Assembly: GCA_038230975.1 (NCBI GenBank)
Contig: JBBRMF010000011.1
Span: forward strand, 1 to 42,238
Reading direction: 5' to 3'
Source: JANXVV01 sp038230975
GTDB lineage: Bacteria > Planctomycetota > Phycisphaerae > Tepidisphaerales > Tepidisphaeraceae
Length of the DNA stretch: 42,238 bases
The notes beneath the pieces are model-generated. The model saw only the letters and a program-made list of their open reading frames with translations. It made no database searches and had not been told where the DNA came from. Within the stretch, counting starts at the first letter, position 1. Each line of letters begins with the position of its first letter. The position numbers were made by a program, and so were the translations under genes. Positions 1 to 8,581 of the stretch are shown here, one piece after another.

Positions 1-3000
1 ATCAATTGGGGTCTTGATGACGGTGTTGGGGATTGTCTGGCTGAAGCTGTAGGTAGTTTGGACCGTTTCACCGATCACCTCGATGCCGTCGTTGATCGCA
101 TGGACCGAGGTGATGGTCTGGGTGGTGTTGCCGCTGTTGCTGCTGGTATTGACGGCGACCGATTGGCGGCCTTTGCTCTGGCCGAAGCTGGTGATGAATT
201 CCACGGCTTCGTTGATCGCGCCGAAGCTGCCCTGCTCCCAGAGCACATACGCGCCGTTGGGGAGGATGATGAATTGGTGGATGTGGCCCGCGAAGGTGGT
301 GGTGAAGGTTCCGCCGTTGAAAGTGGTGTCGACCGATCCGTCGGCGTTGTAGCGGGTAAAGGTGGCATTTCGGAAAACCTGGCCGGCCACCAGCAGCTTG
401 CCGTCGGCGAGGAGCGTGACGGCGTTGAAGGTATCGACTGTGCCGGTGGAGGTCATCAGGAACAACGCGCCGCCATAGTTCAGGACGATTTGGCCGTCGG
501 CCAGCGGAGTCATTCGGGTCAGAGGGACGTTGGGCGCGCCGGTAGCGGTGGCTTGGCCGTTGGTGCCGAAGGTTTGATCGAGCGTTAGATCGGCGTTGTA
601 ACGGCGGACGAACTTGGAGTGGGACGGAGACGGATCATCATGTTGGTAGGCGACGACGACCTTATTGTCGGCGGTGACCGCGACGTCGCCCTCGATGGTG
701 TCGATGCCCTGCTGTCCCTGGAATTGGTTTGCGATGAACGCATCATTCAAGATCGCGCCGGTAGGATCCAGAAGTTGGAGTCTGGTGCTGAAGCTGGAGG
801 TGGACCCGCCGAACGAGCGGGCGATGACGTTGCCATCGGGCCGGAGAAGAAGCTGGGTGATACCACCGAAGCGCGATGCGCCGAGGATCGTGGTGCCGAG
901 CGTGCCGTAGGTGGTGTCGATGGAGCCGTCGGGATTGTAGCGGGTCACGGTGAAGGGATTGTTAGCGGGATTGGCGAACAGAAGCTGGCCATTGGGCAGC
1001 TTGAGTTGGGTGCCTGACCCAACGGCCAAGGTGCCGAAGTCGTCGCCGCTAACGGTTTGGTTGGCTCCGAGTTGGACGAAGTATTTGCCGCCGAAGATGG
1101 GGGAAGTGACGACCTGTCCGGGGACGGGGACGAGGCGCACGAGGTAGTTTCCGGCGGAAAGGCCACCGAAGGAATAGATTCCGTCGGCGTTGGTAAGGGC
1201 GACGGGATCGCCGGCGACGAAGGTGTCGATGCCGGGGATGTCGAGGTAGACCTGACGGCCGGCCACGGGAACTTCGCCGGGGTCGCGAACGTGGTTGTCG
1301 TTGGCGTCGTTGTAGACCTGCCCGCTGATCGTGCTGCCGGAAATGGGGACGATCGATACGATTGCGCCGGTGACGCTGAGGGTGACGGTCAGCGTCGGGT
1401 AGGTGATGACGATTTGGCCGTTGGGTCGCGAGAGGGCATTGCTCGGGACGCCGAGGACATTGTTTGGCAGGATGACAACGCCGTATACGCCGAACGAGAC
1501 ATCGGTAGAGCCATCCGCGTTGTATCGAGTGAGGCTGTTGACCGTATTGGCTGACCTGAAGGCAAGCAGTTGCCCACCGGCCAGCGGGAAGTTGGGGGAG
1601 CCGATGGCTTGCGTGCCGAAATCATCGCCGGTGACGGTCTGGTTGGCTGCGAGTTGGACGAAATATTTACCGCCGAACAACGGCATGGTGACGATCGCGC
1701 CCGACTGCGGGACGAGGCGGACAAGGTAGTTCTTCGGCGGAAGATTGAGGAACGAATAGTGACCGGCGGCGTCGGTAGTGGAGATGGGGTCGCCGGTCGC
1801 AAAGACACCGATGCCGTTGAGATCGAGATAGACCTGACGGCCGGCGATGGGGGCTTCGCCGGGATCGCGCTGGCCGTTGCCGTTGGCGTCGTTGTAGAGA
1901 GTGCCGCTGATGGAAGCGCCGGTGGTGACGATAATTCCGCCATCACCGGTGTAGCGGACGATATCAAGCTGATGAGCCGTGCCACCGGCTTCCGCGATCC
2001 CGCCGCCGGGGGCCAAGGCAATCGAGGCGGCCAATCCGTAGTCACTCAAATCAGTGATGACGCTTCCGCCGGTGCCGAATGTGGTGTCGGGCGTTCCGTC
2101 GGCGTTAAATCGTTCGACGACGAATTCACCGAAGTAGTTCGGAGGGCCGTACGTTCGCGTGGCGCTGGCAAGAATTTTTCCATCGGGTTGAACGAGGAGC
2201 TTGTTGATGGAGTTTGACGGATTGGGAATGGAATTGAAGGTCGCGTCGAGCGAGCCATCGGGATTGTGACGCTCGAGGGCGTTGCTTAACTGTGAAAACA
2301 CGATGTCTTTGTTGCCTTGCGTTGCCACGGCCGAGTAGGCCGCGATTCCGCCGCCAAATCCGGGAGCCGCCCCGCCGCTGGAGGTGAAGCGGACCGCGAC
2401 GGGCGACGGGATGGCCACGGGCTGAGTCGCACTTCCGACAACGATGATGGTTCCATCAGCTTGGATTGCAATACCATTGATCGCCGGGATGCCACCGACG
2501 GCGGTCGATGCGGTGCCGCCAATGCCGAAACCGGTGTCCAACGATCCATCGGGATTGAAGCGCGTGACCGTGATGGTGCCGGTTGCGTTATCCGCTGGCC
2601 CGACATTAGACGCGCCGCCGGCCAAATCGATCTTGCCGTCCGCCTGGAGCGCGAAATGAGGGCTATATGCGACGGCGGTGCTGGAAGTCTTTCCGCCGGT
2701 TCCAAAGCTCGGGTCGATCTGACCGTTGGAAAGGAATCGCTCAACGAACGACTGAGGGGACGTGCTGACGTTCACGAGGATTTTTCCGTCCGGCTGGATC
2801 GCCAGATCGCCGACCTGTCCCTGGGTGCCGAGGATTTGGGTGAGGCCACCCAAGTAGCCGAAGGTCAAATCAGGTGTGCCATTGGCGTTGAAGCGGGCGA
2901 GGCTCAAGACGGCTTGCCCACCGTAGTTCGCCAATCCGGCCTCGACCACCTTGCCGTCAATCTGTACGGCGACCGAGCTTGCGCCAGGGTGCGCGGGGTC

Positions 3001-3159
3001 GGTCAGCTTTCCCCCGATGCCGAATGTTGGATCAAGCTGCCCGGCACTGAGCAATCGGCGCGGTTCGAGCGCTTCGATTACGGCGGCAAATCGCGCGCGG
3101 CGCGATTTGGATCGGGGCGCGAGAAGTTGGGCCAATTTCGAGTCTGTCGAATTTCGCAT
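1..3159 (-). CDS. LEPR-xLL delta-60 repeat surface protein with two SdrD-B-like domains (3' end outside window)
   Basis: This is a very large exported protein; at least 1053 residues are visible and the C-terminus lies beyond the left edge. The ATG at 3157-3159 follows a GGAAGG ribosome-binding site. The N-terminus is basic and carries LEPRRLLS at residues 31-38, the planctomycete LEPR-xLL signal of exported giant proteins. The body consists of many units of the type RFNxDGxxDxxFGxGG followed by QxDGKIxxxG, the uncharacterised delta-60 repeat thought to form a beta-propeller-like fold. Two near-identical segments beginning SISGTLYNDANGN (about residue 415) and TISGQVYNDANDN (about residue 606) match SdrD-B or Cna-B-like domains. 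Long plus-strand open frames across it are antisense shadows of its high-GC codon use. The export role is inferred from family knowledge; no enzymatic motif is visible. Confidence 0.88.
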   Translation of the reverse strand, partial: MRNSTDSKLAQLLAPRSKSRRARFAAVIEALEPRRLLSAGQLDPTFGIGGKLTDPAHPGASSVAVQIDGKVVEAGLANYGGQAVLSLARFNANGTPDLTFGYLGGLTQILGTQGQVGDLAIQPDGKILVNVSTSPQSFVERFLSNGQIDPSFGTGGKTSSTAVAYSPHFALQADGKIDLAGGASNVGPADNATGTITVTRFNPDGSLDTGFGIGGTASTAVGGIPAINGIAIQADGTIIVVGSATQPVAIPSPVAVRFTSSGGAAPGFGGGIAAYSAVATQGNKDIVFSQLSNALERHNPDGSLDATFNSIPNPSNSINKLLVQPDGKILASATRTYGPPNYFGEFVVERFNADGTPDTTFGTGGSVITDLSDYGLAASIALAPGGGIAEAGGTAHQLDIVRYTGDGGIIVTTGASISGTLYNDANGNGQRDPGEAPIAGRQVYLDLNGIGVFATGDPISTTDAAGHYSFLNLPPKNYLVRLVPQSGAIVTMPLFGGKYFVQLAANQTVTGDDFGTQAIGSPNFPLAGGQLLAFRSANTVNSLTRYNADGSTDVSFGVYGVVILPNNVLGVPSNALSRPNGQIVITYPTLTVTLSVTGAIVSIVPISGSTISGQVYNDANDNHVRDPGEVPVAGRQVYLDIPGIDTFVAGDPVALTNADGIYSFGGLSAGNYLVRLVPVPGQVVTSPIFGGKYFVQLGANQTVSGDDFGTLAVGSGTQLKLPNGQLLFANPANNPFTVTRYNPDGSIDTTYGTLGTTILGASRFGGITQLLLRPDGNVIARSFGGSTSSFSTRLQLLDPTGAILNDAFIANQFQGQQGIDTIEGDVAVTADNKVVVAYQHDDPSPSHSKFVRRYNADLTLDQTFGTNGQATATGAPNVPLTRMTPLADGQIVLNYGGALFLMTSTGTVDTFNAVTLLADGKLLVAGQVFRNATFTRYNADGSVDTTFNGGTFTTTFAGHIHQFIILPNGAYVLWEQGSFGAINEAVEFITSFGQSKGRQSVAVNTSSNSGNTTQTITSVHAINDGIEVIGETVQTTYSFSQTIPNTVIKTPID

Positions 3160-3558
3160 GAACTACCTTCCACCATCATTGGAACGTGGACGAACCGCGC
3201 TGGTGCCGCAGCAGATATTAATTGACAAGTGATTGAATGTCGGCCGTAAAGACCGTGGTAAACAAATTGATTTGAGCCGCGCCAACGAGCCCTTCTCGGA
3301 GTTGGACTGGTCGAGCTTGCACATGAAACGTAACAGGGTACGGCGGGGAATGCAAAGGAATTCTGAAATTGTGCGGCAGTTCAAGGTTTTTGCCGGATTG
3401 AAGGGCGCAGGATCGAAGCGTTCTCGCCGGGGAGACCTGTTCGGATGGCTTGAAATTCGTCTCACTCTTTGTAGACGACACCAACCGTCATTTTTTTGAG
3501 CAAGGGCTCTGGAAATCTTCCGTGTGCATCGAAACAATCGTTCAATTTGATTCGTCGG
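3160..3558. other. Intergenic region, no supported gene
   Basis: This gap of about 400 bases lies between the histidine-kinase stop and the start of the delta-60 gene, both on the minus strand, so it must hold the promoter of the giant protein. Open frames of 88-124 codons exist on both strands, but they are rich in Arg, Ser and Cys, lack a convincing ribosome-binding site and resemble no family, so I do not call them. I see no convincing hairpin terminator or promoter. Confidence 0.5.
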
Positions 3559-6171
3559 CTATCGTGTCGTGCGTCCAGTGAGCCGGGCGATGGCGGTTGT
3601 CAATTCATGTAGATCGACGGGCTTTGACACATGGACCTGGAAGCCGGCCAGCAAAGTCTGACGGCGGTCTTCCTGGGTGGCAAACGCGGTAAGCGCCACC
3701 GCCGGCAGGTCGTGGGCCGTGTATCCCCCTTGACGCACTTTCCGGATCAAATCGAAACCGTCTTCGTTGGGCATGCCGATATCGCTGACCAGAATATGGG
3801 GATGCGGATTGGGTCCGCCCCGCTGCAGCGCCGCCATTGCTTCGGCGACATTGCCTGCCACCGTGACCTTCGCGCCAGCGTCTCCGAGCACTTTGGTGAG
3901 AATACGCCGCACATCGATCTCATCGTCTACGACCAACACGACCAACCCGTCGAGGCGCACGAAGGAGGTGGCTGCGGATTTCGTTTTGTGAACGTCTGCC
4001 GCAGCCGTATTTGTCGGGGGCAACACCTCTGGAGGGTCATCGATCGACGCCGGGGCGCGAACAGAGCGGAACGGGAGAAGAAGGGTGAAAGTGGAGCCGT
4101 GCCCTTCACCGGCGCTGTGCGCTTCGACGGTGCCACCGTGCATTTCGAGGAGTTGTTTGACGATGGACAGGCCGAGTCCGAGTCCTCCAAATTTCCGTCG
4201 AGTACTGCTGTCGGCCTGATGGAAGCGGTCGAAGATGTAGGGTAGAAGTTCAGCCGACATTCCCTGGCCGGAGTCCGCGATCAGGATTTGGATGGCGTTC
4301 GGCTCGCGCTTCAGCCAAATGCTCACGTTGCCGCCCGGTGGAGTGAATTTGATGGCGTTGGCCAGAATATTCCATACGACCTGCTGCATCCGCACGGGAT
4401 CGCAGAAGGCAGGATCGGCGGCCGGGTCCAGCACTGCTTTAAGGGTAATATTTTTCGCCTCTGCCGCAGCGCGCACCACATCAATGCCCTCTTTGACGAC
4501 TTTCGTAAGATCGCACGATTGTATTTCGAGCCGTAGTTTGCCAGAGATGATTCGGGCGATATCCAGCACATCGTCGATCAGCTGCACCTGCACTCTGGTA
4601 TTGCGGTCAATGACGTCCAGCCCTTCGATCAAATCTTCTTCGGTTCGCCCTTTCATCCGGAGAATGCTCATCCAACCGACGATGGCGTTGAGCGGAGTGC
4701 GTAACTCATGGCTGAGGGTGGCGAGAAACAGATCCTTGGAGCGGTTGGCGGCTTCGGCCTCGCTGCGGAGCACCTGCTCGTTGGCCAGCAGCGCTTCGCG
4801 CTCGCGCTCGAAGCGCTTCATTTGCGTGGTGTCGCTGAAGCAGGTGATGGCCCCGACAACTTCTCCGTCCACGCCGGTGAGCGGGAAGAAATTAACCAGC
4901 ACCGGCAGGCGCGAGCCATCCGGCCGCTCGATCACCACTTCGAGATTCTCGCGCGGCTGCCCATCACGCAGCACGTCCACTATCGGGCTTTGCTCGTGCG
5001 GCAGATGGATGCCATCGGGAAGATAGAGCTTGAACGAACCGCAGTAGCGCTCGGCGGGATCGCCGCGCTTGGGCGCGCGGCCCCAATACTCTTCGGCGCG
5101 CCGGTTGTAATCCTGCACCACACCCTCTTTGTCACAACTGAACACCGCCGCCGGCACCGACTGGAACAGGTTGCGGTACTGCTCGTTGCTTAGGCGCAGC
5201 GCCTCGTCGGCCCGTTTGCGGTCGGTGATGTCGCGCGAGACGACCATCAGCCGCCCGGGCGCGCCCGACGAATTGACGATGGGCGTCACAACCGAGCTCC
5301 ACCAGGTAAGCTTCCCCTTGGCGGTGGAGTAAAAGCCTTCGAACGCACCGACGCCGCCCGCCCGCGCCCTCGCGATCGCCTGGCGTGCGGCGTCGTGGTA
5401 AGCGCCATTCCAGAAATCCGGCCACGGCGTATTCAGAACTGAAGTCAGATCGTCAATTTCCATCATGCATCGGCCGGAGTGATTCATGGAGAGGACTCGT
5501 CCTTCCAGATCCAGTTCCTTGATGCAATCGTGGCTGCTTTCGATCATGCCGCGAAATCTTTCTTCACTCAACCGCAACGCGACTTCCATCCGCTGGCGTT
5601 CGGCGAATTGTGTGTGAAGTTGTGCGTTCAACTTCTCCGCTGCTTCAGCGAGTTCGTGCTGGCGAACCCCCGACACCAGCAGCGCCTCGTTGATCGCTGC
5701 CGTTGCTTTACGGAAGCGGGCGACCTCGGTTGCGTCGGTCACCTGGATCATCACCCCAATGGGTCTTTCTACCGCGACCCCCACGGGCCCCAGAATCGCC
5801 CACACTGAGTACGACCAGTGGGTGGGCGGTGCCTCGCGCTCTGTGTCTACCGGCACATCACGCGGGCGGTGCTCCTGCTCGGGCAGCAACTCGGGCGTGC
5901 CGGTGGCGAAGACGCGGTCCAGTAGCGGGGCGCAGCCGTTCGCCATCCCCTCGGGCACCGCCTCTGCGAAGCATCGCCCGATCAGATGCTGTTCCTCTTT
6001 CCCCAGAAGCCGACGAAACGCCGGGTTGGCATAGCGCACGATGTGAGTCAGGCCCTCGACCGCGACCATCGGCTGGGGGGAGCGCTCGGCCAGGAACCAA
6101 CAAAGTTGCGGGAACTCCGGGGGATGCTCGCGAACGATAGGGTACTGTGTCGCTTCCATGCCGTGATCCAT
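3559..6171 (-). CDS. PAS-PAS-PAS hybrid histidine kinase with C-terminal receiver
   Basis: An 870-residue cytoplasmic sensor kinase. PAS-like domains lie at about residues 30-150, 205-315 and 330-450, with coiled-coil linkers between them. The HisKA domain has the H-box LSHELRTPLNAIVG with the phosphorylated His at 488. The HATPase domain shows the N-box NILANAIKF (about 601), G1 DSGQGM (about 633) and G2 GGLGLGLSIV (about 662). A receiver domain follows at about 744-866, with acidic DD at 749-750, phosphoacceptor Asp797 in SDIGMP, and Lys in VSKPVD. No membrane segment is visible, so the signal is probably intracellular. The ATG lies 7 bases after the stop of the KaiC-like gene, so the two are almost certainly co-transcribed. 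The receiver could pass phosphate to a phosphotransfer protein not seen in the window, or feed back on the kinase. Confidence 0.95.
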   Translation of the reverse strand: MDHGMEATQYPIVREHPPEFPQLCWFLAERSPQPMVAVEGLTHIVRYANPAFRRLLGKEEQHLIGRCFAEAVPEGMANGCAPLLDRVFATGTPELLPEQEHRPRDVPVDTEREAPPTHWSYSVWAILGPVGVAVERPIGVMIQVTDATEVARFRKATAAINEALLVSGVRQHELAEAAEKLNAQLHTQFAERQRMEVALRLSEERFRGMIESSHDCIKELDLEGRVLSMNHSGRCMMEIDDLTSVLNTPWPDFWNGAYHDAARQAIARARAGGVGAFEGFYSTAKGKLTWWSSVVTPIVNSSGAPGRLMVVSRDITDRKRADEALRLSNEQYRNLFQSVPAAVFSCDKEGVVQDYNRRAEEYWGRAPKRGDPAERYCGSFKLYLPDGIHLPHEQSPIVDVLRDGQPRENLEVVIERPDGSRLPVLVNFFPLTGVDGEVVGAITCFSDTTQMKRFEREREALLANEQVLRSEAEAANRSKDLFLATLSHELRTPLNAIVGWMSILRMKGRTEEDLIEGLDVIDRNTRVQVQLIDDVLDIARIISGKLRLEIQSCDLTKVVKEGIDVVRAAAEAKNITLKAVLDPAADPAFCDPVRMQQVVWNILANAIKFTPPGGNVSIWLKREPNAIQILIADSGQGMSAELLPYIFDRFHQADSSTRRKFGGLGLGLSIVKQLLEMHGGTVEAHSAGEGHGSTFTLLLPFRSVRAPASIDDPPEVLPPTNTAAADVHKTKSAATSFVRLDGLVVLVVDDEIDVRRILTKVLGDAGAKVTVAGNVAEAMAALQRGGPNPHPHILVSDIGMPNEDGFDLIRKVRQGGYTAHDLPAVALTAFATQEDRRQTLLAGFQVHVSKPVDLHELTTAIARLTGRTTR

Positions 6172-6178
6172 TTAGAAC

Positions 6179-7693
6179 CTACACTAACTCTTCCATTGAA
6201 TCCGCGATGCTCGCCAGCCCCCGGTCCCATGGCCCGGGGATACCCGTGGTCAGTCCGCGGTAGCCGCGCAGGCGATTGCCGATGACGATCCCCTTATTGG
6301 TGACGGTGTACTCGCGCATGTCGATGGAGTGCTTACCGCTGCGCATCTTGACCACCATCATCATGCGGCGGAGTTGGCCGTCCAGGGAGACGTAGCGGAG
6401 GCGGATGATGTCATCGGAGAGGAACGAGATCGAATAGTTGGAGAGACCCATCGAGGTGAAATCCTCCTCGACCTGGACGGTCGAGATGATCGTCACGCCT
6501 AGTCGGGTGAGGGCGGCGATCATGCGGTAGAGCGATTCGCGGAAGTCGGTTCGGAAGCCGGGGGCCAGGGCCATCTCGAAGCCGACGAGCGAGTCGATCA
6601 CCAGCCGCTTGGCCTTGAGGCGATGCACGGCGGCGACGACCTCGTGCACCGTCTCATCCACCGAGAGATCCAGCGGCCGCAGGTAGATGATGTCGAGCAA
6701 GCCCTTCTTGCGGGCGGCGTCCAAGCTCATGCCGAGTTTGGCGGAGCGAGCCGCGTACTCATCGGGCAACTCCTCGAAGACGGCGACGATTCCCGGCTCG
6801 TTGTTTTTGATCCCCTCGGCGATGAAGTGGCTCCCCAGGATCGACTTGCCCGCGCCCGAGGGGCCGCCGATGAGCATGCTGTGCCCCGAGGGGATGCCCC
6901 CGCCAAGCATTTTGTCCAACTCGGGGACACCGGTGGAAAGCCGGCGCGTGCCTTTCTTTTTCTGGACGGTCGTGGTCAGGCCGTAGGTCCGCGGGAAAAT
7001 CTGCAGACCCTGGTCGGTGATACGGAAGGTGTGCAGGCCGGGGACGGATTCCTGCCCGCGGAGCTTCATGACCTGCATCTTGCGGACGATGGACGAGCGA
7101 TCGACGGACTGATAGAGCCAGAAGAGCCCATCGGCGACGGTAAAGACCGGGTTGTCGCGGATCTCCACCTCGGCGTACTCGCCGATCAGGAACGTGGTCG
7201 CCTGCCAACTGGTCAAATGCAGGGCCAGGCGCTGAACGAATCCCTGCAACTGCACCTCGCTGCCCCCAGGCTCACCCTGGATCTTGCGCACCACGCTGCG
7301 GAACGAGTCGACCACGACGATTGCCGGCCCGATGGCCTCGACCTGCCGGACAATCTCATCCAGCACCGCGCCCAGATCCTTTTCCAGCACCAACTCGCTG
7401 AGGTTGACAAAGCGGATGGCCGTGTTGAGCTTGGACTGGTCGAAGAAGCTGTACTGCTGCTGGTAGCGGAGCATCTTGATCGCTGGCTCGCCGAGCACCG
7501 TGAAATAGATCGCGGGCTTGGCGGAGGTTGCGTTGGCGAACATGAACTGGTGGGCCAGGGTGGTCTTGCCGCATCCGGGGGATCCGGCGATGATGTAGAA
7601 GGAGAACTCGGGGAGCCCTCCGCCGAGAACTTCATCAAGGCCGGGGACGCCAGTTTTGACCTTGCGAAGGATAACTTTGGTACGACTGCTCAT
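6179..7693 (-). CDS. KaiC-like double-domain ATPase (RecA/RadA superfamily)
   Basis: A 504-residue protein with two RecA-like lobes arranged as in the clock protein KaiC. Lobe 1 has Walker A GSPGCGKTT (residues 37-45) and Walker B VVVDSFRS (about 130). Lobe 2 begins STGVPELDKMLGGG (about 250) and has Walker A GGPSGAGKS. Lobe 2 keeps the paired glutamates (VFEELPDE), while in lobe 1 the equivalent is VLGEP, so the first Glu is Gly. The region matching the KaiC phosphosites reads YSISFLSDD: by hand alignment Ser431 is kept but Thr432 is Phe. Its start overlaps the stop of the upstream 159-aa gene by 4 bases (ATGA), and the kinase follows 7 bases downstream. No kaiA or kaiB is nearby. It is more likely a signalling ATPase paired with the kinase than a circadian oscillator; that role is inferred. 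Confidence 0.93.
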   Translation of the reverse strand: MSSRTKVILRKVKTGVPGLDEVLGGGLPEFSFYIIAGSPGCGKTTLAHQFMFANATSAKPAIYFTVLGEPAIKMLRYQQQYSFFDQSKLNTAIRFVNLSELVLEKDLGAVLDEIVRQVEAIGPAIVVVDSFRSVVRKIQGEPGGSEVQLQGFVQRLALHLTSWQATTFLIGEYAEVEIRDNPVFTVADGLFWLYQSVDRSSIVRKMQVMKLRGQESVPGLHTFRITDQGLQIFPRTYGLTTTVQKKKGTRRLSTGVPELDKMLGGGIPSGHSMLIGGPSGAGKSILGSHFIAEGIKNNEPGIVAVFEELPDEYAARSAKLGMSLDAARKKGLLDIIYLRPLDLSVDETVHEVVAAVHRLKAKRLVIDSLVGFEMALAPGFRTDFRESLYRMIAALTRLGVTIISTVQVEEDFTSMGLSNYSISFLSDDIIRLRYVSLDGQLRRMMMVVKMRSGKHSIDMREYTVTNKGIVIGNRLRGYRGLTTGIPGPWDRGLASIADSMEELV

Positions 7694-8169
7694 TGCGATT
7701 CCTCGATCCTTGTACTTATTTCGCGGGGCGAAGCATCTGGCCAGGCGCTTCGGACGAGTTGAAGCATTAACGGCTCACCGATGAAAGTGACGAGAAGGTC
7801 CAGAAGGTGGGCGATAAGAAGCTGGCCGGGTGAACTGGTTTTCGGTGCCTTTTTCAGTGCCTTGAGGGTTGGGGCTGGAAGCGTTTGGAAGCCTGTAAGA
7901 GCACCATCTTTCAGAACGGAAACTCCCGCAAGCAACGGTTCCTGCACCTTGGCAAGGCTGAGCGCCCGCGTCAGAAGTGACCGAAAGCCTGCGGACCCGG
8001 CAAAGGCCGTTAAGATGCGTTGCAGTTTCTGACAGACGCGCGAGGTGGTGTCGATGAGGCTACTGTCGGCATGTGCCTCTGCGGCATTTCCACGACTTTT
8101 TCGGCCATTCTCCTCCAAGGCGAGCAGCTTGCGCGCGAGGTAGAGGGATGTGGGAGACGCCAAATTCAT
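7690..8169 (-). CDS. 159-aa helical protein of unknown function, first gene of KaiC-like/kinase operon
   Basis: No family that I can name. The protein is predicted to be mostly helical, with an N-terminal segment LYLARKLLALEE, a central stretch VCQKLQRILTAFAGSAGFRSLLTRALSLA and a hydrophobic C-terminal stretch LLIAHLLDLLVTFIGEPLMLQLV. No Cys cluster or nucleotide motif is visible. I recall similar short helical proteins next to KaiC-like genes and histidine kinases in other phyla, but a search is needed to confirm this. The ATG at 8167-8169 is preferred over an in-frame TTG six bases upstream. Its last codons overlap the KaiC-like start by 4 bases, which implies translational coupling and a role in the same pathway, for example as a partner or adaptor. 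Confidence 0.8.
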   Translation of the reverse strand: MNLASPTSLYLARKLLALEENGRKSRGNAAEAHADSSLIDTTSRVCQKLQRILTAFAGSAGFRSLLTRALSLAKVQEPLLAGVSVLKDGALTGFQTLPAPTLKALKKAPKTSSPGQLLIAHLLDLLVTFIGEPLMLQLVRSAWPDASPREISTRIEESQ

Positions 8170-8188
8170 AGGCAAACCTGAATACGAA

Positions 8189-8206
8189 TGGGATGTGCGT
8201 ATCCCA
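8189..8206. promoter_or_regulatory. Inverted repeat in leader of KaiC-like operon
   Basis: TGGGAT at 8189-8194 and ATCCCA at 8201-8206 form a perfect 6-base inverted repeat with a 6-base spacer. It lies between the putative -10 element and the start codon at 8169. It could be an operator or a small leader hairpin; the sequence does not decide between them. Confidence 0.4.
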
Positions 8207-8224
8207 AGTCGTACCCTCTATCGA

Positions 8225-8251
8225 ACAATATCCTTAACCGAAGGCTGTCAA
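8225..8251 (-). promoter_or_regulatory. Possible sigma70-type promoter of KaiC-like operon
   Basis: On the minus strand a perfect -35 hexamer TTGACA (8246-8251) is followed after 15 bases by TATTGT (8225-8230). The spacer is shorter than the usual 17, so this is tentative. The position, about 56 bases upstream of the first gene's ATG, is reasonable. Confidence 0.4.
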
Positions 8252-8422
8252 TCGACTTGTTTTAAAGCCAACGCCCGACAAGGTGACAATATCAGCTTTA
8301 ATTAACGGGGGGAATGGAAGAAGCAAAATTACTTTGAGACTATTGGGTGATTCGGTAGCGAGCGGCAAAAGTGCCTCCTGCTTTGTCGTGCATGGAGATT
8401 AGGGCAACGTCGGATCGAGTGT

Positions 8423-8450
8423 CACGGGTCGCGGCACTCCGAAACCCGTG
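8423..8450. repeat. REP-like palindrome, family A copy 1
   Basis: A 28-nt element begins CACGGGTCGCGGCACTCC and ends GAAACCCGTG, with a 7-bp stem CACGGGT/ACCCGTG. It matches the two elements at 36329-36356 and 36376-36403 (inverted) except for a few bases. The change at stem position 4 (A to G) is compensated at position 25 (T to C). It lies in the divergent gap between the KaiC-like operon and apgM. Confidence 0.75.
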
Positions 8451-8476
8451 CGATTCTGGCAAGCGATGAACACGTT

Positions 8477-8499
8477 TCTTCGCCTCTTCGGGGCGAAGA
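8477..8499. other. Hairpin in divergent intergenic region
   Basis: TCTTCGCC (8477-8484) pairs with GGCGAAGA (8492-8499) across a 7-base loop. It sits about 80 bases upstream of the apgM start and could shape its 5' leader. No T-run follows on the plus strand, so it does not look like an intrinsic terminator. The rest of the 412-base gap (8170-8581) holds no open frame worth calling. Confidence 0.35.
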
Positions 8500-8581
8500 C
8501 GGGAGCGGAAAAAATGGCTGCCACCGTTTTCATAAATCCACCGCGTGCATCGAAACGAGAGAAACGCTAAATTTGGACTTC

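Noticed and set aside
1570..3225. Plus-strand open frames of 215 and 302 codons
   Set aside because: They are antisense to the delta-60 repeat gene, whose minus-strand frame is continuous, repetitive in the family pattern and preceded by a ribosome-binding site. The plus frames show no family features.
6623..7762. Plus-strand frame of 379 codons
   Set aside because: Antisense to the KaiC-like gene, which has both Walker motifs. The plus frame is a by-product of GC-rich codon use.
3559..8169. A true circadian clock operon
   Set aside because: No kaiA or kaiB is seen and one of the KaiC phosphosites is replaced; only the ATPase family is shared.
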